Assembly (NCBI RefSeq): GCF_013201685.1
Contig: NZ_CP053844.1
Location: 248,001-312,000, forward strand
Direction: 5' to 3'
From: Campylobacter geochelonis
Lineage (GTDB): Bacteria > Campylobacterota > Campylobacteria > Campylobacterales > Campylobacteraceae
DNA length: 64,000 nt
Made by a program: the position numbers and the translations under genes. Positions 54,037-63,635 of the stretch are shown here, piece by piece. Numbering within the stretch: position 1 is the stretch's first letter; the number at the start of each line of letters is the position of its first letter. Below the pieces are notes generated by a model. That model saw only the letters and a list, made by a program, of their open reading frames with translations. It had not been told where the DNA came from and did not search any database.

Positions 54037-55116
54037 GTGCAAAATATCGATGATTTACGAGGCTGCATTGATGGTGTGGATAACCAAATTTTAAAGCTTT
54101 TAGATGAGCGAATGGGCTATGTTAAAAAAATTGGAGAGCTAAAAAACTCCAGTGGAGCGACTATATACAGACCAGAACGCGAAAAAGCTATCATCAGCCG
54201 CTTAGAAAGTGAGCATAGCTATAACTTAGGTAAAAAGGCGATTGAGGCGATATTTTTCGAGATTTTCTCTGTTTCAAGAAATTTAGAAAAACCACAAGTT
54301 GTAGCTTTTCTTGGACCTTTTGGAACATACACTCATCAAGCCGCAAAGAGCCGTTTTGGCGCAGTTAGCACCTATCTTCCGCTAGCTTCGATTGAAGCGG
54401 TTTTTAAAGAGCTTGACAACAAAGAAGCTCGTTATGGCGTAGTTCCTATAGAAAACAACACTGAAGGTGGCGTGGGAGCGACGTTTGATTGTCTTGGCGA
54501 GTATGAAGGTATAAAAATCGTGGCTGAAATTTATATGGATATCCACCACTGTTTTGTAAGCAATGAAGAGAATATAAAAGATATAGATAAAATTTATTCT
54601 CATCCTCAAGGTTATAATCAGTGCTTAAAATTCTTAGAAGATCATGGCTTAAATGAGATAGAATTTATCCCTACAAAATCAACTGCATTAGCAGCAAAAA
54701 TGGCAGCGCAAACTCCAAATTCAGCAGCTATTTGTTCGCAGATTGCTGCAAATATTTTTAAAGTGCCGATGATGTTTGAAACGATTGAAGATAACTTAGC
54801 AAACAGAACAAGGTTTTTTATCTTAAGCGATTTTAAAAACGCCAAAACAAACCACGATAAAACTTCGATTATGGCAAAAACAGATCATAAACCAGGCGCT
54901 TTGGTTGAGCTTTTGCAGATGTTTAGAAATGAGGGTATAAATTTAACTAAACTTGAGAGCAGACCGATAAAAAAGAAAGATTTTAAGACAAATTTCTATA
55001 TAGATTTTGAGGGTCATATAGATGATGAGAGGGTAAAAAAGGTTCTTTTAATGGCTAAAAAAGAGGGTCATGAGATCTCATGGCTTGGAAGTTATATGAA
55101 TGGAGATGAAAGATGA
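54037..55116 (+). CDS. pheA: Chorismate mutase / prephenate dehydratase
   Basis: A bifunctional enzyme of phenylalanine synthesis, 359 residues. The AroQ mutase helices (1-90) include [21 protein letters not shown]. The dehydratase domain (about 92-270) contains [28 protein letters not shown] and the catalytic [10 protein letters not shown]-terminal ACT regulatory domain (about 283-355, [26 protein letters not shown]) suggests feedback by phenylalanine. It starts with GTG immediately after lysA and overlaps hisC by 4 bp. Confidence 0.95.
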   Translation: MQNIDDLRGCIDGVDNQILKLLDERMGYVKKIGELKNSSGATIYRPEREKAIISRLESEHSYNLGKKAIEAIFFEIFSVSRNLEKPQVVAFLGPFGTYTHQAAKSRFGAVSTYLPLASIEAVFKELDNKEARYGVVPIENNTEGGVGATFDCLGEYEGIKIVAEIYMDIHHCFVSNEENIKDIDKIYSHPQGYNQCLKFLEDHGLNEIEFIPTKSTALAAKMAAQTPNSAAICSQIAANIFKVPMMFETIEDNLANRTRFFILSDFKNAKTNHDKTSIMAKTDHKPGALVELLQMFRNEGINLTKLESRPIKKKDFKTNFYIDFEGHIDDERVKKVLLMAKKEGHEISWLGSYMNGDER

Positions 55117-56210
55117 AATTTAACGATGTGTTAGAAAATTTGACAAATTACGAAGCTGGAAAACCGATTGAGCTTGTTGTTAGAGAATTTGGCGTAAAAG
55201 AAAAAGATGTTTTAAAACTAGCAAGTAACGAAAATCCAATGGGAACTAGCAAAAAAGTTCAAAAAGCTCTGAAAAAGGCAGCCGCTCACGCACATTTATA
55301 TCCAGATGATAGTATGTTTGAGCTAAAAGACGCGCTTTCTAGCAAGTATAAAATCAAACCAGAAAATATCATCATCGGCTCTGGAAGCGATCAAGTTATA
55401 GAGTTTGCTTTGCATGCAAAGACAAACTCAAAAAATGCTATTTTGGTGGCTGGAACGACATTTGCGATGTATGAAATTTATGCTAAACATACGGGCGCTA
55501 AAATTTATAAAACTCAGTCAAAACAGCATGATTTAGATGAATTTAGTAAAATTTATAAAGAGAAAAAAGATGAAATTTCAGTCATATTTTTATGTATTCC
55601 AAACAACCCATTAGGCGAGTGTTTGGATAGAAAAGATGTGTATAAATTTATCCAAAGCATTGATAAAGATGTGCTTGTTATCATCGATGGCGCTTATAAC
55701 GAGTTTGCCACTTTTAAAGATAGCAAAAAAGAGATAAAACCAAAAGATTTATTAGATAAATTTAGTAATGTTTTATATCTTGGAACATTTTCTAAAATTT
55801 ATGGACTCGGCGGAATGCGCATAGGTTATGGTATCGCAAGCGAGCAGATTATAAAAGCACTTTCAAAGCTAAGAGCGCCATTTAACGTAACGACTCCAAG
55901 CTTAGTTGCTGCACTTGAAGTTTTAAAAGATGAGAAATTTGTAGAAGATACTTTGAAAAACAACTTAAAAGAGATGAAAAAGTACGAGAAATTTGCTAAG
56001 AAAAATGGACTTGAGTTTATCCCAAGTTATACAAATTTCATAACATTTTTGTTTAAAAAACAAGACTCAAGCGAAATTTGCGACAAGCTTTTAAGACAGG
56101 GCATAATTTTGCGAAATTTAAAAGGTTATGGAATGAACGCCATTCGCATTACCATAGGACTTCCTAAAGATAATCAAAGAGTTTTAAAAGCATTAAAAGA
56201 GCTTTTGTAA
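55113..56210 (+). CDS. hisC: Histidinol-phosphate aminotransferase
   Basis: A PLP aminotransferase of histidine synthesis, often also acting on aromatic precursors, which would fit its coupling to pheA. The 365 residues show [44 protein letters not shown] and the PLP lysine in [17 protein letters not shown]. In C. jejuni fliF-fliG-fliH follow hisC. Here dxs begins 28 bp downstream with no remnant between. Confidence 0.94.
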   Translation: MKFNDVLENLTNYEAGKPIELVVREFGVKEKDVLKLASNENPMGTSKKVQKALKKAAAHAHLYPDDSMFELKDALSSKYKIKPENIIIGSGSDQVIEFALHAKTNSKNAILVAGTTFAMYEIYAKHTGAKIYKTQSKQHDLDEFSKIYKEKKDEISVIFLCIPNNPLGECLDRKDVYKFIQSIDKDVLVIIDGAYNEFATFKDSKKEIKPKDLLDKFSNVLYLGTFSKIYGLGGMRIGYGIASEQIIKALSKLRAPFNVTTPSLVAALEVLKDEKFVEDTLKNNLKEMKKYEKFAKKNGLEFIPSYTNFITFLFKKQDSSEICDKLLRQGIILRNLKGYGMNAIRITIGLPKDNQRVLKALKELL

Positions 56211-56238
56211 AAACGTTAAAAAGTGGAGATAAAAAGTA

Positions 56239-58062
56239 GTGGATATAAAAGATAAAAACATAGATGAGTTAAAAACGCTTTGTAGCGATATCAGAGAGAG
56301 AATTTTAAATGTCGTTAGTAAAAACGGCGGACACCTTAGCTCAAATATCGGCGCAGTTGAGATAATAGTGGCGATGCACTATGTTTTTGATGTAAAAAAA
56401 GACCCATTTATTTACGATGTAAGTCATCAAAGTTACGCACATAAACTTTTAACAGATAGATGGGATGAGTTTAGCACCTTGCGTCAGTTTGGCGGTATTA
56501 GCGGATATACAAAGCCAAATGAGAGCGAGTATGACTACTTTGTAGCAGGGCATAGCTCTACTTCTATCTCGCTTGCTGTTGGTGCTGCAAAAGCGATAAA
56601 ACTAAAGGGCGAAGACAGACTTCCAGTAGCACTTATCGGAGATGGGGCGATGAGCGCTGGAATGGCTTATGAAGCGCTAAATGAACTAGGCGATAAAGAG
56701 TATCCTTGTGTTGTCATTTTAAACGATAATGAGATGTCTATCTCAAAGCCAATCGGAGCGCTTAGCAAGTATCTTTCTCAGCTTATGGCAGGACAAAGCT
56801 ATCAAAGATTTAAAGATAAGGTTAATAAATTTCTCTCATATATGCCAGATACTGCCGCTTATATGGCAAAGCGTTTTGAAGAGGGATTTAAGCTTATAAC
56901 TCCAGGAATGCTCTTTGAAGAGCTAGGACTTGAATACATAGGTCCAGTCGATGGGCATGATATAGAGGGGCTAATCCAGACTTTCAAAGTAGCAAAAGAG
57001 ATGAAAAAACCGGTTATCGTTCATGCTCAAACCTTAAAAGGAAAAGGCTATGAAAAAGCTGAGGGATATGATGAAAACTGGCATGGAGTAGGGCCTTTTG
57101 ATATCGAAAGTGGCGAATTTATAAAAAAAGTAGCTAGAAAAAATGCAACCACAATCTATGCTCAAAATTTACTAAATTTAGCCGCAAAACATAAAAATAT
57201 AGTTGGCGTAACAGCTGCTATGCCAAATGGAACGGGGCTTGATAAGCTTATAGAGGTCTATCCTGAGCGGTTTTGGGATGTGGCGATAGCTGAGCAACAT
57301 GCAGTAACTTCGATGGCGGCGATGGCAAAAGAGGGTTTTAAACCATACATTACGATTTATTCGACATTTTTACAACGCGCGTATGATCAAGTTATACATG
57401 ATTGTGCGATTATGAATTTAAATGTTGTTTTTGCGATGGATAGAGCTGGAATCGTTGGCGAGGACGGCGAAACACATGAGGGTGTTTTTGATATCAGTTA
57501 TCTAAATGCAGTGCCAAATATCTCGATGTGTGCGCCAAGAAGCGAAGAGAGTTTTGCAAAAATTCTTGAGTATTCATACGAGCATTGTGGACCTTTGGCG
57601 GTTCGTTATCCAAGAGGAAATTTTATCTTAGATGATGAGTTTGGCTGTGAGAATGTAGAGTTTGCAAAGGCAAATTTACTTGTTGATAACGGCTCAAACA
57701 CAAGCTTTATAGGATATGGTAATGGAGTTGGAAGAGCGTATGAAGTTATGCAAATTTTAACTGATTTAAAGCCAAATTTGATTGATTTAGTCTTTGCAAA
57801 ACCACTTGATAGAGAGTTTTTGCTAAATTTAGCATCATATTCAAAAATTTGGTATATTTTTAGCGACTCAGCTAAAAAAGGTGGAGTTGGCGAAATTTTA
57901 TCATCATTTTTGCAAGATGAGAAAATTTTTGATGTTAAAGTTATATCTTTTGAACTTCCAGATATCTTCATCCCGCACGGTAAAACGCCAGATGTAGAGC
58001 GAAATTTAGGAGTTGACGCACGCAGTCTTTCTGAAAAAATACTAAATAATAAAAAATCTTAA
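56239..58062 (+). CDS. dxs: 1-deoxy-D-xylulose-5-phosphate synthase
   Basis: A thiamine-diphosphate enzyme that starts the MEP isoprenoid pathway from pyruvate and glyceraldehyde 3-phosphate. The 607 residues contain GHLSSNIGAVEIIVAMHYVFD, the TPP motif GDGAMSAGMAYEALN with NDNEMSIS, MDRAGIVGEDGETHEG, and FIPHGKTPDVERNLGVDA near the end. The start is GTG with a GGAG site 11 nt upstream. In C. jejuni it follows fliH; here it follows hisC. Confidence 0.96.
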   Translation: MDIKDKNIDELKTLCSDIRERILNVVSKNGGHLSSNIGAVEIIVAMHYVFDVKKDPFIYDVSHQSYAHKLLTDRWDEFSTLRQFGGISGYTKPNESEYDYFVAGHSSTSISLAVGAAKAIKLKGEDRLPVALIGDGAMSAGMAYEALNELGDKEYPCVVILNDNEMSISKPIGALSKYLSQLMAGQSYQRFKDKVNKFLSYMPDTAAYMAKRFEEGFKLITPGMLFEELGLEYIGPVDGHDIEGLIQTFKVAKEMKKPVIVHAQTLKGKGYEKAEGYDENWHGVGPFDIESGEFIKKVARKNATTIYAQNLLNLAAKHKNIVGVTAAMPNGTGLDKLIEVYPERFWDVAIAEQHAVTSMAAMAKEGFKPYITIYSTFLQRAYDQVIHDCAIMNLNVVFAMDRAGIVGEDGETHEGVFDISYLNAVPNISMCAPRSEESFAKILEYSYEHCGPLAVRYPRGNFILDDEFGCENVEFAKANLLVDNGSNTSFIGYGNGVGRAYEVMQILTDLKPNLIDLVFAKPLDREFLLNLASYSKIWYIFSDSAKKGGVGEILSSFLQDEKIFDVKVISFELPDIFIPHGKTPDVERNLGVDARSLSEKILNNKKS

Positions 58063-58093
58063 CAAATATAAACTTAGTTTAATAATTTTATGA

Positions 58094-58099
58094 TACAAT
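58094..58099 (+). promoter_or_regulatory. -10 box of the Fur-family regulator gene
   Basis: gaTACAAT lies 25 nt upstream of the ATG at 58125. AAGGAG precedes the start. Confidence 0.5.
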
Positions 58100-58124
58100 T
58101 TCGCAAAATTAATAAAGGAGCCAT

Positions 58125-58535
58125 ATGAGCCATATCGAACTTTTAAAAGATTGCGGTTTAAAAGCTACTCCTCAAAGACTTTGCGTTCTTAAGGTTTTAG
58201 GAAAGCACACGCATCCAACTATAGATGAGCTTTATGATGATATAAAACAAGATTATCCTTCTATATCACTTGCTACGGTTTATAAGAACTTAAATACGCT
58301 CATAGAGCAAGGATTAGTCGTTGAAGTTAGTATACCAAACCAAAAGTCTAAATTTGATATTTATGAGTATCCGCACATTCACGTTGTGTGCGAAAAATGC
58401 GGATTTGTAAGAGACTTTGATGCTAAAGAATTTGCTATACAAGAGTGCCATCAAAGCATTGAGCGAGCAGTTGGAAATATCGTAAAAAAACTAAACATCG
58501 TAGCAACTGTGCCTGACTGCGAGCATTGTAGATAA
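58125..58535 (+). CDS. perR: Fur-family metalloregulator, probably PerR
   Basis: A 136-residue winged-helix repressor. The DNA-binding part includes LKATPQRLCVLKVLGKHTHPTIDELYDDI and SLATVYKNLNTLIEQGLV. The metal part has HIHVVCEKCGFVRDFD with the structural zinc CxxC. The second pair is in the terminal DCEHC. Position between dxs and ubiE matches the peroxide regulator PerR of C. jejuni (Cj0322), which is the main basis for choosing PerR over Fur. It may control the peroxiredoxin at 8302, although no box was identified there. Confidence 0.87.
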   Translation: MSHIELLKDCGLKATPQRLCVLKVLGKHTHPTIDELYDDIKQDYPSISLATVYKNLNTLIEQGLVVEVSIPNQKSKFDIYEYPHIHVVCEKCGFVRDFDAKEFAIQECHQSIERAVGNIVKKLNIVATVPDCEHCR

Positions 58536-58563
58536 ACCCTTTATTCTTTAAGCACTAATTTGC

Positions 58564-58594
58564 TAAAATATACTCACTTTAACTAGGAGGTGAT
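58564..58594 (+). promoter_or_regulatory. -10 box and full-consensus ribosome site of the CYTH-CHAD gene
   Basis: TAAAAT at 58564-58569, then AGGAGGTGAT at 58585-58594, a 10-nt match to the 16S anti-Shine-Dalgarno end. It ends only 2 nt before the ATG at 58597. Both the length and the tight spacing are unusual for this window. Confidence 0.6.
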
Positions 58595-58596
58595 AT

Positions 58597-60003
58597 ATGG
58601 AGATTGAACGCAAATTTTTGCTTGAAGACTCTTCTTTGCTAAAACTACTTTTTGAAAAAAACGTAACTATATATAAAACCTCTATAAAACAATTCTATAC
58701 CGAAATTTCTAAATTTAGCGAAATCAGATATAGAAAAAAAGATGAAATTTACTATCTCACAAACAAAGCAGGAGCTGGCTTAGTGCGAGATGAACTTGAG
58801 GTTGTTATCTCAAAAAATGAGTATAAAGAGGCTAAAAACAAGAGAATTTCTCACATCATATCAAAAGATAGATATAGCTTTTTTTTAGATGAACTTGAGT
58901 ATTTTTTAGATGTTTATCACGATTTTTTGTCCCCACTTGTAACTTTAGAAATCGAATTTAAAAGCGTAGAAGATGCAAATGAGTTTAAATTTGACACTAT
59001 TTTTGAAAATGTGGTTAAAAAAGAGATAACTCAAGATGAAAGATATAAAAACAAAAATTTATCACTATATGCTAATCCAAAGTGCGAATTTGAGTGCAAT
59101 AAAGCATTAATCGCTATTAAAAAAAGTCCAAATTTAGAGCTTAAATTTCCTTCATACATCGATGCAAGCGATGGGTTTAGACTACTTTTTAACCAAATTT
59201 ATCAAAAGATTAAAACATTAAAACAAAGTTATATAGACTCGCCAGATGCTGAGGTTTTACATCAACTTAGGGTAAATTTAAGAAAAAGTAGAAGCCTTTT
59301 AAAGCTTGCTAGAAGCTTATATGATGAAAGAGTTATCGCGCAGATTTTAAATGGGCTTAAAATGGTAGCAAACAGGACAAATGAAAAAAGAGATTTTGAT
59401 GTTTTTATACAGTATTTAAAAGATGTTGAAAATTCTAGTGAGATTTTAAAAAGCCTTGAGTTCGTAAGTCAAAGCAAACAAGGAGATGTTGGCGAGTTTT
59501 TGGTTTCAAAAGAGGTTGAAGAATTTTTCTTAGATTATGAAAATTTCTTAAGCGACGATAGTGGATTTTATAAAAAAGATAGCAAAGTGATGAAGAAATT
59601 TATCGCTTTTATTATAAGAAAAGAGATAATAGGACTTGAAAAAAGGTTTGCAAAACTCGATGATGAAAGGGAAAATGAGTATTTTCACGCTACAAGAATC
59701 GAGCTTAAAAAGCTAAGGTATCTTTTTGAAAGTTTTAAAACAATGTTTGATATAGAGGCGTTTGATGATGGATTTGCAAGGCTTAAAAAGATGCAAGTTG
59801 TGTTTGGCGAGCTTCAAGATAGAGATGTCTGGTGTGATATCATTGATATGTATGATAAGGGTGAAATGGCGCACTTTATGCAGGCTCAAAAGGGTGAAAT
59901 CTCAGTGCAAATGTTTAAGCTAAGAGGTCAAATTCTTGATAAAAAACCTAAATTTATCAAACAAATAAGAAAAATTTCAAAAATTTTAAAAGCATATTAC
60001 TAA
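58597..60003 (+). CDS. CYTH-CHAD domain protein
   Basis: A 468-residue protein. The N-terminal CYTH tunnel domain (1-165) opens with the catalytic EIERKF (ExExK) motif and has further charged strands (EIRYRKKDEIYYLTNK, LVRDELEVVI), typical of inorganic triphosphatases. The C-terminal CHAD domain (about 200-468) has the conserved histidine helices, VLHQLRVNLRKSRSLLKL and YFHATRIELKKLRYLFESF, and binds polyphosphate. Proteins of this kind hydrolyse triphosphate or associate with polyphosphate granules. A Fur-family gene precedes it and ubiE follows 10 bp later. Confidence 0.88.
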   Translation: MEIERKFLLEDSSLLKLLFEKNVTIYKTSIKQFYTEISKFSEIRYRKKDEIYYLTNKAGAGLVRDELEVVISKNEYKEAKNKRISHIISKDRYSFFLDELEYFLDVYHDFLSPLVTLEIEFKSVEDANEFKFDTIFENVVKKEITQDERYKNKNLSLYANPKCEFECNKALIAIKKSPNLELKFPSYIDASDGFRLLFNQIYQKIKTLKQSYIDSPDAEVLHQLRVNLRKSRSLLKLARSLYDERVIAQILNGLKMVANRTNEKRDFDVFIQYLKDVENSSEILKSLEFVSQSKQGDVGEFLVSKEVEEFFLDYENFLSDDSGFYKKDSKVMKKFIAFIIRKEIIGLEKRFAKLDDERENEYFHATRIELKKLRYLFESFKTMFDIEAFDDGFARLKKMQVVFGELQDRDVWCDIIDMYDKGEMAHFMQAQKGEISVQMFKLRGQILDKKPKFIKQIRKISKILKAYY

Positions 60004-60013
60004 AGGAAATTTA

Positions 60014-60730
60014 ATGCAAAAACAAGAAAAAATAGTCGAAATGTTTAACGCGATTGCGCCAACTTACGATAAGGCAAATCGCGCTATAAGCCTTGGGCTT
60101 GATACGAGTTGGCGAAAAACTGCGTGTCAAGTTATACTTTCTAAATTTATTAACCGTGAGGCAAGTATCGCTGATGTGGCTTGTGGAACTGGCGATATGC
60201 TAGGACTTTGGCACGATATGGCAAAGGGATTTAACGTTAAACTAAACAGACTTGTAGGAATCGATCCAAGTAGTGGTATGCTAAATGAGGCTAAGAAGAA
60301 ATTTGCAAATTTAGAATTTATTGAAGCAAGTGCGGAAAATACGACTTTAGAAAACGAAAGCGTTGATGTGCTTAGTATTAGCTATGGTATAAGAAATGTG
60401 GTTGAAAGAGTTAAAGCGCTTGAAGAGTTTAACAGAGTTGTTAAAATGGGTGGATATGTTGTCGTACTTGAGTTTACTAAAACTCCAAAAAAAGGCATTG
60501 TGACATACTTTAGAGATTTATACGTTAGTAAAGTTTTGCCAAAAATAGGCGAAATGATATCTAAAAACAAAGAGGCGTATGAGTATCTTCCAAGCTCGAT
60601 AGGAAATTTTTTAGACACGCAAAGTTTTATCAAAGAGCTTGAAAAATGCGGCTTTGAAATGGAAGTTGTAAAAGGCTTTAGTTTCGATGTTTCAACTATG
60701 TTTATAGCAAAAAAAGTTAGAAATTTATGA
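60014..60730 (+). CDS. ubiE: Demethylmenaquinone methyltransferase
   Basis: A SAM-dependent C-methyltransferase finishing menaquinone synthesis. The 238 residues show MFNAIAPTYDKANRAISLGLDTSWRK, SAM motif I IADVACGTGDML, VGIDPSSGMLNEAKKKF, SISYGIRNV and the C-terminal EYLPSSIGNFLDTQSF. Campylobacter uses menaquinone, so a MenG role is appropriate although the gene is named ubiE. It overlaps xseA by 4 bp (ATGA). Confidence 0.95.
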   Translation: MQKQEKIVEMFNAIAPTYDKANRAISLGLDTSWRKTACQVILSKFINREASIADVACGTGDMLGLWHDMAKGFNVKLNRLVGIDPSSGMLNEAKKKFANLEFIEASAENTTLENESVDVLSISYGIRNVVERVKALEEFNRVVKMGGYVVVLEFTKTPKKGIVTYFRDLYVSKVLPKIGEMISKNKEAYEYLPSSIGNFLDTQSFIKELEKCGFEMEVVKGFSFDVSTMFIAKKVRNL

Positions 60731-61896
60731 TTTTAACCGTTAGTGAGTTAAACGAACAAGCCAAATCTTTGCTTGAAACAAATTTCGGTAGTATAGAAGT
60801 TAGCGGAGAGGTTTCTAGATTTATAGAAAATAAAAGCTCAAAACACTGGTATTTTACGCTAAAAGATGAAAAAGGCGCTATAAGTTGCGCGATGTTTAGT
60901 TTTAATAACAAAAAGATTAAATTTAGCATAAAAGATGGTATGAAAGTTGTAGCTTCAGGCAAAGTAAGCCTGTATGTGCCAAATGGTGGATATCAGCTCG
61001 TAGCAAGTTCGCTTAGAATTGAGGGCGTTGGAGAGCTAGAACTTGCATTTAAACAACTTAAAGAAAAGCTTGAAAAAGAGGGTCTTTTTAAGCCAGAGCA
61101 TAAAAAACCGCTTCCTAAATTTCCAACCAAAATCGCAATTATTACAAGCGCAACTTCAGCAGCCTACCAAGATATGCTAAGAGTGGCAAAAGATAGATGT
61201 GAGTTTTGTCAAATTTATCTTTATAACTCGCTTATGCAAGGCGAAAGCGCGGCAAATTCGGTTATAAAAGCGTTGCAAAAAGCAGATAAGGCTGGGTATG
61301 ATGCGATTGTCATAGCAAGAGGTGGCGGAAGTAAAGAGGACTTGTGGTGCTTTAACGATGAGAGCTTAGCAAGAGCGATATTTGCATCGCAAACGCCTAT
61401 TATAAGCGCGGTTGGACACGAGATAGACTTTAGCATAAGTGATTTTGTAAGTGATCACAGAAGCCTTACGCCAACAGCTTCTATGGTGGATTTATTGCCT
61501 GATAAAATGTCGTTGTATCAAGAGATAGACTCTGATTATGATAGGTTAAATGAGATGGTGTATAAAAAGATTTTAGCGTGTGAAAACTGGGTAAAACACC
61601 TTGAAATCGAGCTTAAAAACAAAGCGTTGGGTAAAAAAATCGAGCAAAGTTTTAAAGATATAGAGAATTTAAGGTTTAAAATTCACTCGCTTTTTAAAGC
61701 TAAATTTAGTAAATTTCAAAATGAACTAAGCTTAAAAGAGGCGGTTTTTGCAGAGAAAAATCAGCTTTTTAGCGCAGTTAAAAACTATATCCAAGTGCAA
61801 AAAGATGGCAAAAACATAAGTCTTAAAGAGCTAAAAAGTGGCGATTTGGTTGAGTTGTATTCACAAGATGATAAAAAACAAGCAGTTATTAAATAA
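60727..61896 (+). CDS. xseA: Exodeoxyribonuclease VII large subunit
   Basis: Single-strand-specific DNA exonuclease subunit, 389 residues. The N-terminal OB fold (1-100) contains SVSELNEQAKSLLE-like words and VSRFIENKSSKHWYFTLKD. The catalytic core has KIAIITSATSAAYQDML, ARGGGSKEDLWCFNDE, SAVGHEIDFSISDFVSDHRSLTPTASM, followed by a coiled-coil arm. It is shorter than E. coli XseA (456), as in other Campylobacterota. xseB is not in the window. Confidence 0.94.
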   Translation: MILTVSELNEQAKSLLETNFGSIEVSGEVSRFIENKSSKHWYFTLKDEKGAISCAMFSFNNKKIKFSIKDGMKVVASGKVSLYVPNGGYQLVASSLRIEGVGELELAFKQLKEKLEKEGLFKPEHKKPLPKFPTKIAIITSATSAAYQDMLRVAKDRCEFCQIYLYNSLMQGESAANSVIKALQKADKAGYDAIVIARGGGSKEDLWCFNDESLARAIFASQTPIISAVGHEIDFSISDFVSDHRSLTPTASMVDLLPDKMSLYQEIDSDYDRLNEMVYKKILACENWVKHLEIELKNKALGKKIEQSFKDIENLRFKIHSLFKAKFSKFQNELSLKEAVFAEKNQLFSAVKNYIQVQKDGKNISLKELKSGDLVELYSQDDKKQAVIK

Positions 61897-61905
61897 GGAG
61901 ATTGT

Positions 61906-62982
61906 ATGAGTAGAGTTATAAATTTTAGCGCTGGTCCAAGCAGCATTCCGCTTGAGGTGCTTCAAACTGCACAAGCAGAGTTTTTAGACTACAAAGGATG
62001 TGGCTGTTCGATTATAGAAATTTCACATAGAACGCCTATTTTTGAAGAGGTTTTATTTTCAGCTAGAGATAAGGTAAAAAGTCTTTATGGGTTTGGCGAT
62101 GAGTATGATGTACTGTTCTTGCAAGGTGGCGCGACTTTGCAGTTTGCGCAAGTACCGATGAATTTATACAATGGCGGCGTAGCACAGTATGTAAATACTG
62201 GCGTTTGGACAACTAAAGCTATAAAAGATGCGAAAATTTTAGGTATAAATTACGAAGTTGTCGCAAGTAGCGAAGAGACTAAATTTGATAGAATTCCAAA
62301 AGATATCAAATTTAGCGACGATGCAGACTATCTTTATATCTGCTCAAATAACACAATTTACGGCACTCAATACAAAGAGTATCCAAAGTGCAAATGTCCT
62401 TTAGTAGTTGATAGTTCAAGTGATCTTTTCGCAAGAGAGATTGATATCAGCAACATCGGACTATTTTATGGTGGAATTCAGAAAAATGGTGGCCCAGCTG
62501 GCGTAACCTTGGTCGTAGTTAGAAAAGATTTGCTTGATAGAGTTGGGGCAAATGTGCCTAGCATTCTTCGCTATAAAACGCAAGCAGAGGCTGATTCTAT
62601 GTCAAATACGCCAAACACTTTTGGAATTTATATGCTAAATTTAACTCTTGATTGGGTTATAAAACAAGGCGGTTTGGCTTCTATAAATGAAAAAAATGAG
62701 AAAAAAGCCCATCTTTTGTACTCTTATATCGATGGTTCAAACGGCTTTTATAAAGGTCACGCTCAGGATGATTCGCGCTCTTTAATGAATGTTAGCTTTA
62801 ATATTTTATCAAAAGAGTTGGAGATGAAATTTGTAAAAGAGGCGAGTGAGGCTGGTATGATAGGGCTTAAAGGTCATCGTCATCTTGGCGGCATTAGAGC
62901 CTCTTTGTATAATGCTATAACTTATGAAAATGTGGAAACTTTAGTAGATTTTATGAAAGAATTTGCTAGAAAAAACGGCTAA
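61906..62982 (+). CDS. serC: Phosphoserine aminotransferase
   Basis: A PLP aminotransferase producing phosphoserine, and also acting in pyridoxal synthesis. The 358 residues show [44 protein letters not shown], the PLP lysine in [16 protein letters not shown], and [15 protein letters not shown]. It ends a plus-strand run and is followed by a strong terminator. The product is the substrate of SerB encoded at 47777. Confidence 0.96.
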   Translation: MSRVINFSAGPSSIPLEVLQTAQAEFLDYKGCGCSIIEISHRTPIFEEVLFSARDKVKSLYGFGDEYDVLFLQGGATLQFAQVPMNLYNGGVAQYVNTGVWTTKAIKDAKILGINYEVVASSEETKFDRIPKDIKFSDDADYLYICSNNTIYGTQYKEYPKCKCPLVVDSSSDLFAREIDISNIGLFYGGIQKNGGPAGVTLVVVRKDLLDRVGANVPSILRYKTQAEADSMSNTPNTFGIYMLNLTLDWVIKQGGLASINEKNEKKAHLLYSYIDGSNGFYKGHAQDDSRSLMNVSFNILSKELEMKFVKEASEAGMIGLKGHRHLGGIRASLYNAITYENVETLVDFMKEFARKNG

Positions 62983-63001
62983 ATTTAAAAAATTTATCTA
63001 C

Positions 63002-63040
63002 AAAGGGCTTTTTAAATTTGATTTTAAAGCCCTTTTTTTT
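63002..63040 (+). terminator. Intrinsic terminator after serC
   Basis: A stem aaagggcttt / aaagcccttt, extendable inward, followed by eight T residues, 20 nt after the serC stop. Confidence 0.92.
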
Positions 63041-63118
63041 GCAAAAAATATATTTATTAAAATAAAGTAAATATTATAACAAATGTTTAAATTTCAATTT
63101 TTTAAAATAAATTTAAGG

Positions 63119-63124
63119 TATAAT
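63119..63124 (+). promoter_or_regulatory. -10 box of the BON-LysM gene
   Basis: gTATAATt lies 42 nt upstream of the ATG at 63167, in an AT-rich gap after the serC terminator. The leader contains the small repeat agcagaaatctgct. Confidence 0.55.
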
Positions 63125-63166
63125 TACGCTAGCAGAAATCTGCTAAATTTATTTTAAAGGATTAAC

Positions 63167-63595
63167 ATGGGATTACTATCTTTTGCTATCGATGCAGGCA
63201 AAAAACTGCTTGGGTTAGGCGATGATGAGGGCAAGATAAAAGAGGAGATTAAACTAAGTAGCCAAACTATGCCGATTGAAAATCTTGAGGTTAAAGTTGA
63301 GGGTGATACTGTTGTCTTAAAAGGCGATGGTTCACAAGAAGCCAAAGAAAAAGCCGCGTTAATCGCTGGAAATATCGAAGGGATTAAAAAGGTCGAGTTT
63401 GAGGGCGTTCGTGATGAGAGCGATGAAAACTACTATGAGATACAAAAAGGCGATAATCTATCAAAAATTTCAAAGAAATTTTATGGAAATCCAAATTTAT
63501 ACAACAAAATTTTTGAAGCTAACCGCGAGGTTATCAAAGATATGGATTTGATTTATCCGGGTCAAAAAATCCGCATTCCGAAGCTTGAAAAATAA
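63167..63595 (+). CDS. BON-LysM protein (Kbp/YgaU-like)
   Basis: A 142-residue protein without signal peptide. An N-terminal GLLSFAIDAGKKLLGLG segment and a BON domain (about 25-85, MPIENLEVKVEGDTVVLKGDG, AALIAGNIEGIKKVEFEGV) precede a C-terminal LysM domain (about 92-140, YEIQKGDNLSKISKKFYGNPNLYNKIFEAN and DLIYPGQKIRIP). E. coli Kbp, with the same order, is a cytosolic potassium-binding protein. Peptidoglycan-binding annotations are common but doubtful without an export signal. A monocistronic unit bounded by two terminators. Confidence 0.9.
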   Translation: MGLLSFAIDAGKKLLGLGDDEGKIKEEIKLSSQTMPIENLEVKVEGDTVVLKGDGSQEAKEKAALIAGNIEGIKKVEFEGVRDESDENYYEIQKGDNLSKISKKFYGNPNLYNKIFEANREVIKDMDLIYPGQKIRIPKLEK

Positions 63596-63605
63596 GCTTT
63601 AAACC

Positions 63606-63635
63606 AAACTCGGCTATATTTTAGTCGAGTTTTTC
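63606..63635 (+). terminator. Intrinsic terminator after the BON-LysM gene
   Basis: A stem aaactcg-gct / agt-cgagttt (with one G-T pair) and a short A/T loop, followed by TTCTTT, 11 nt after the stop. Confidence 0.8.
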
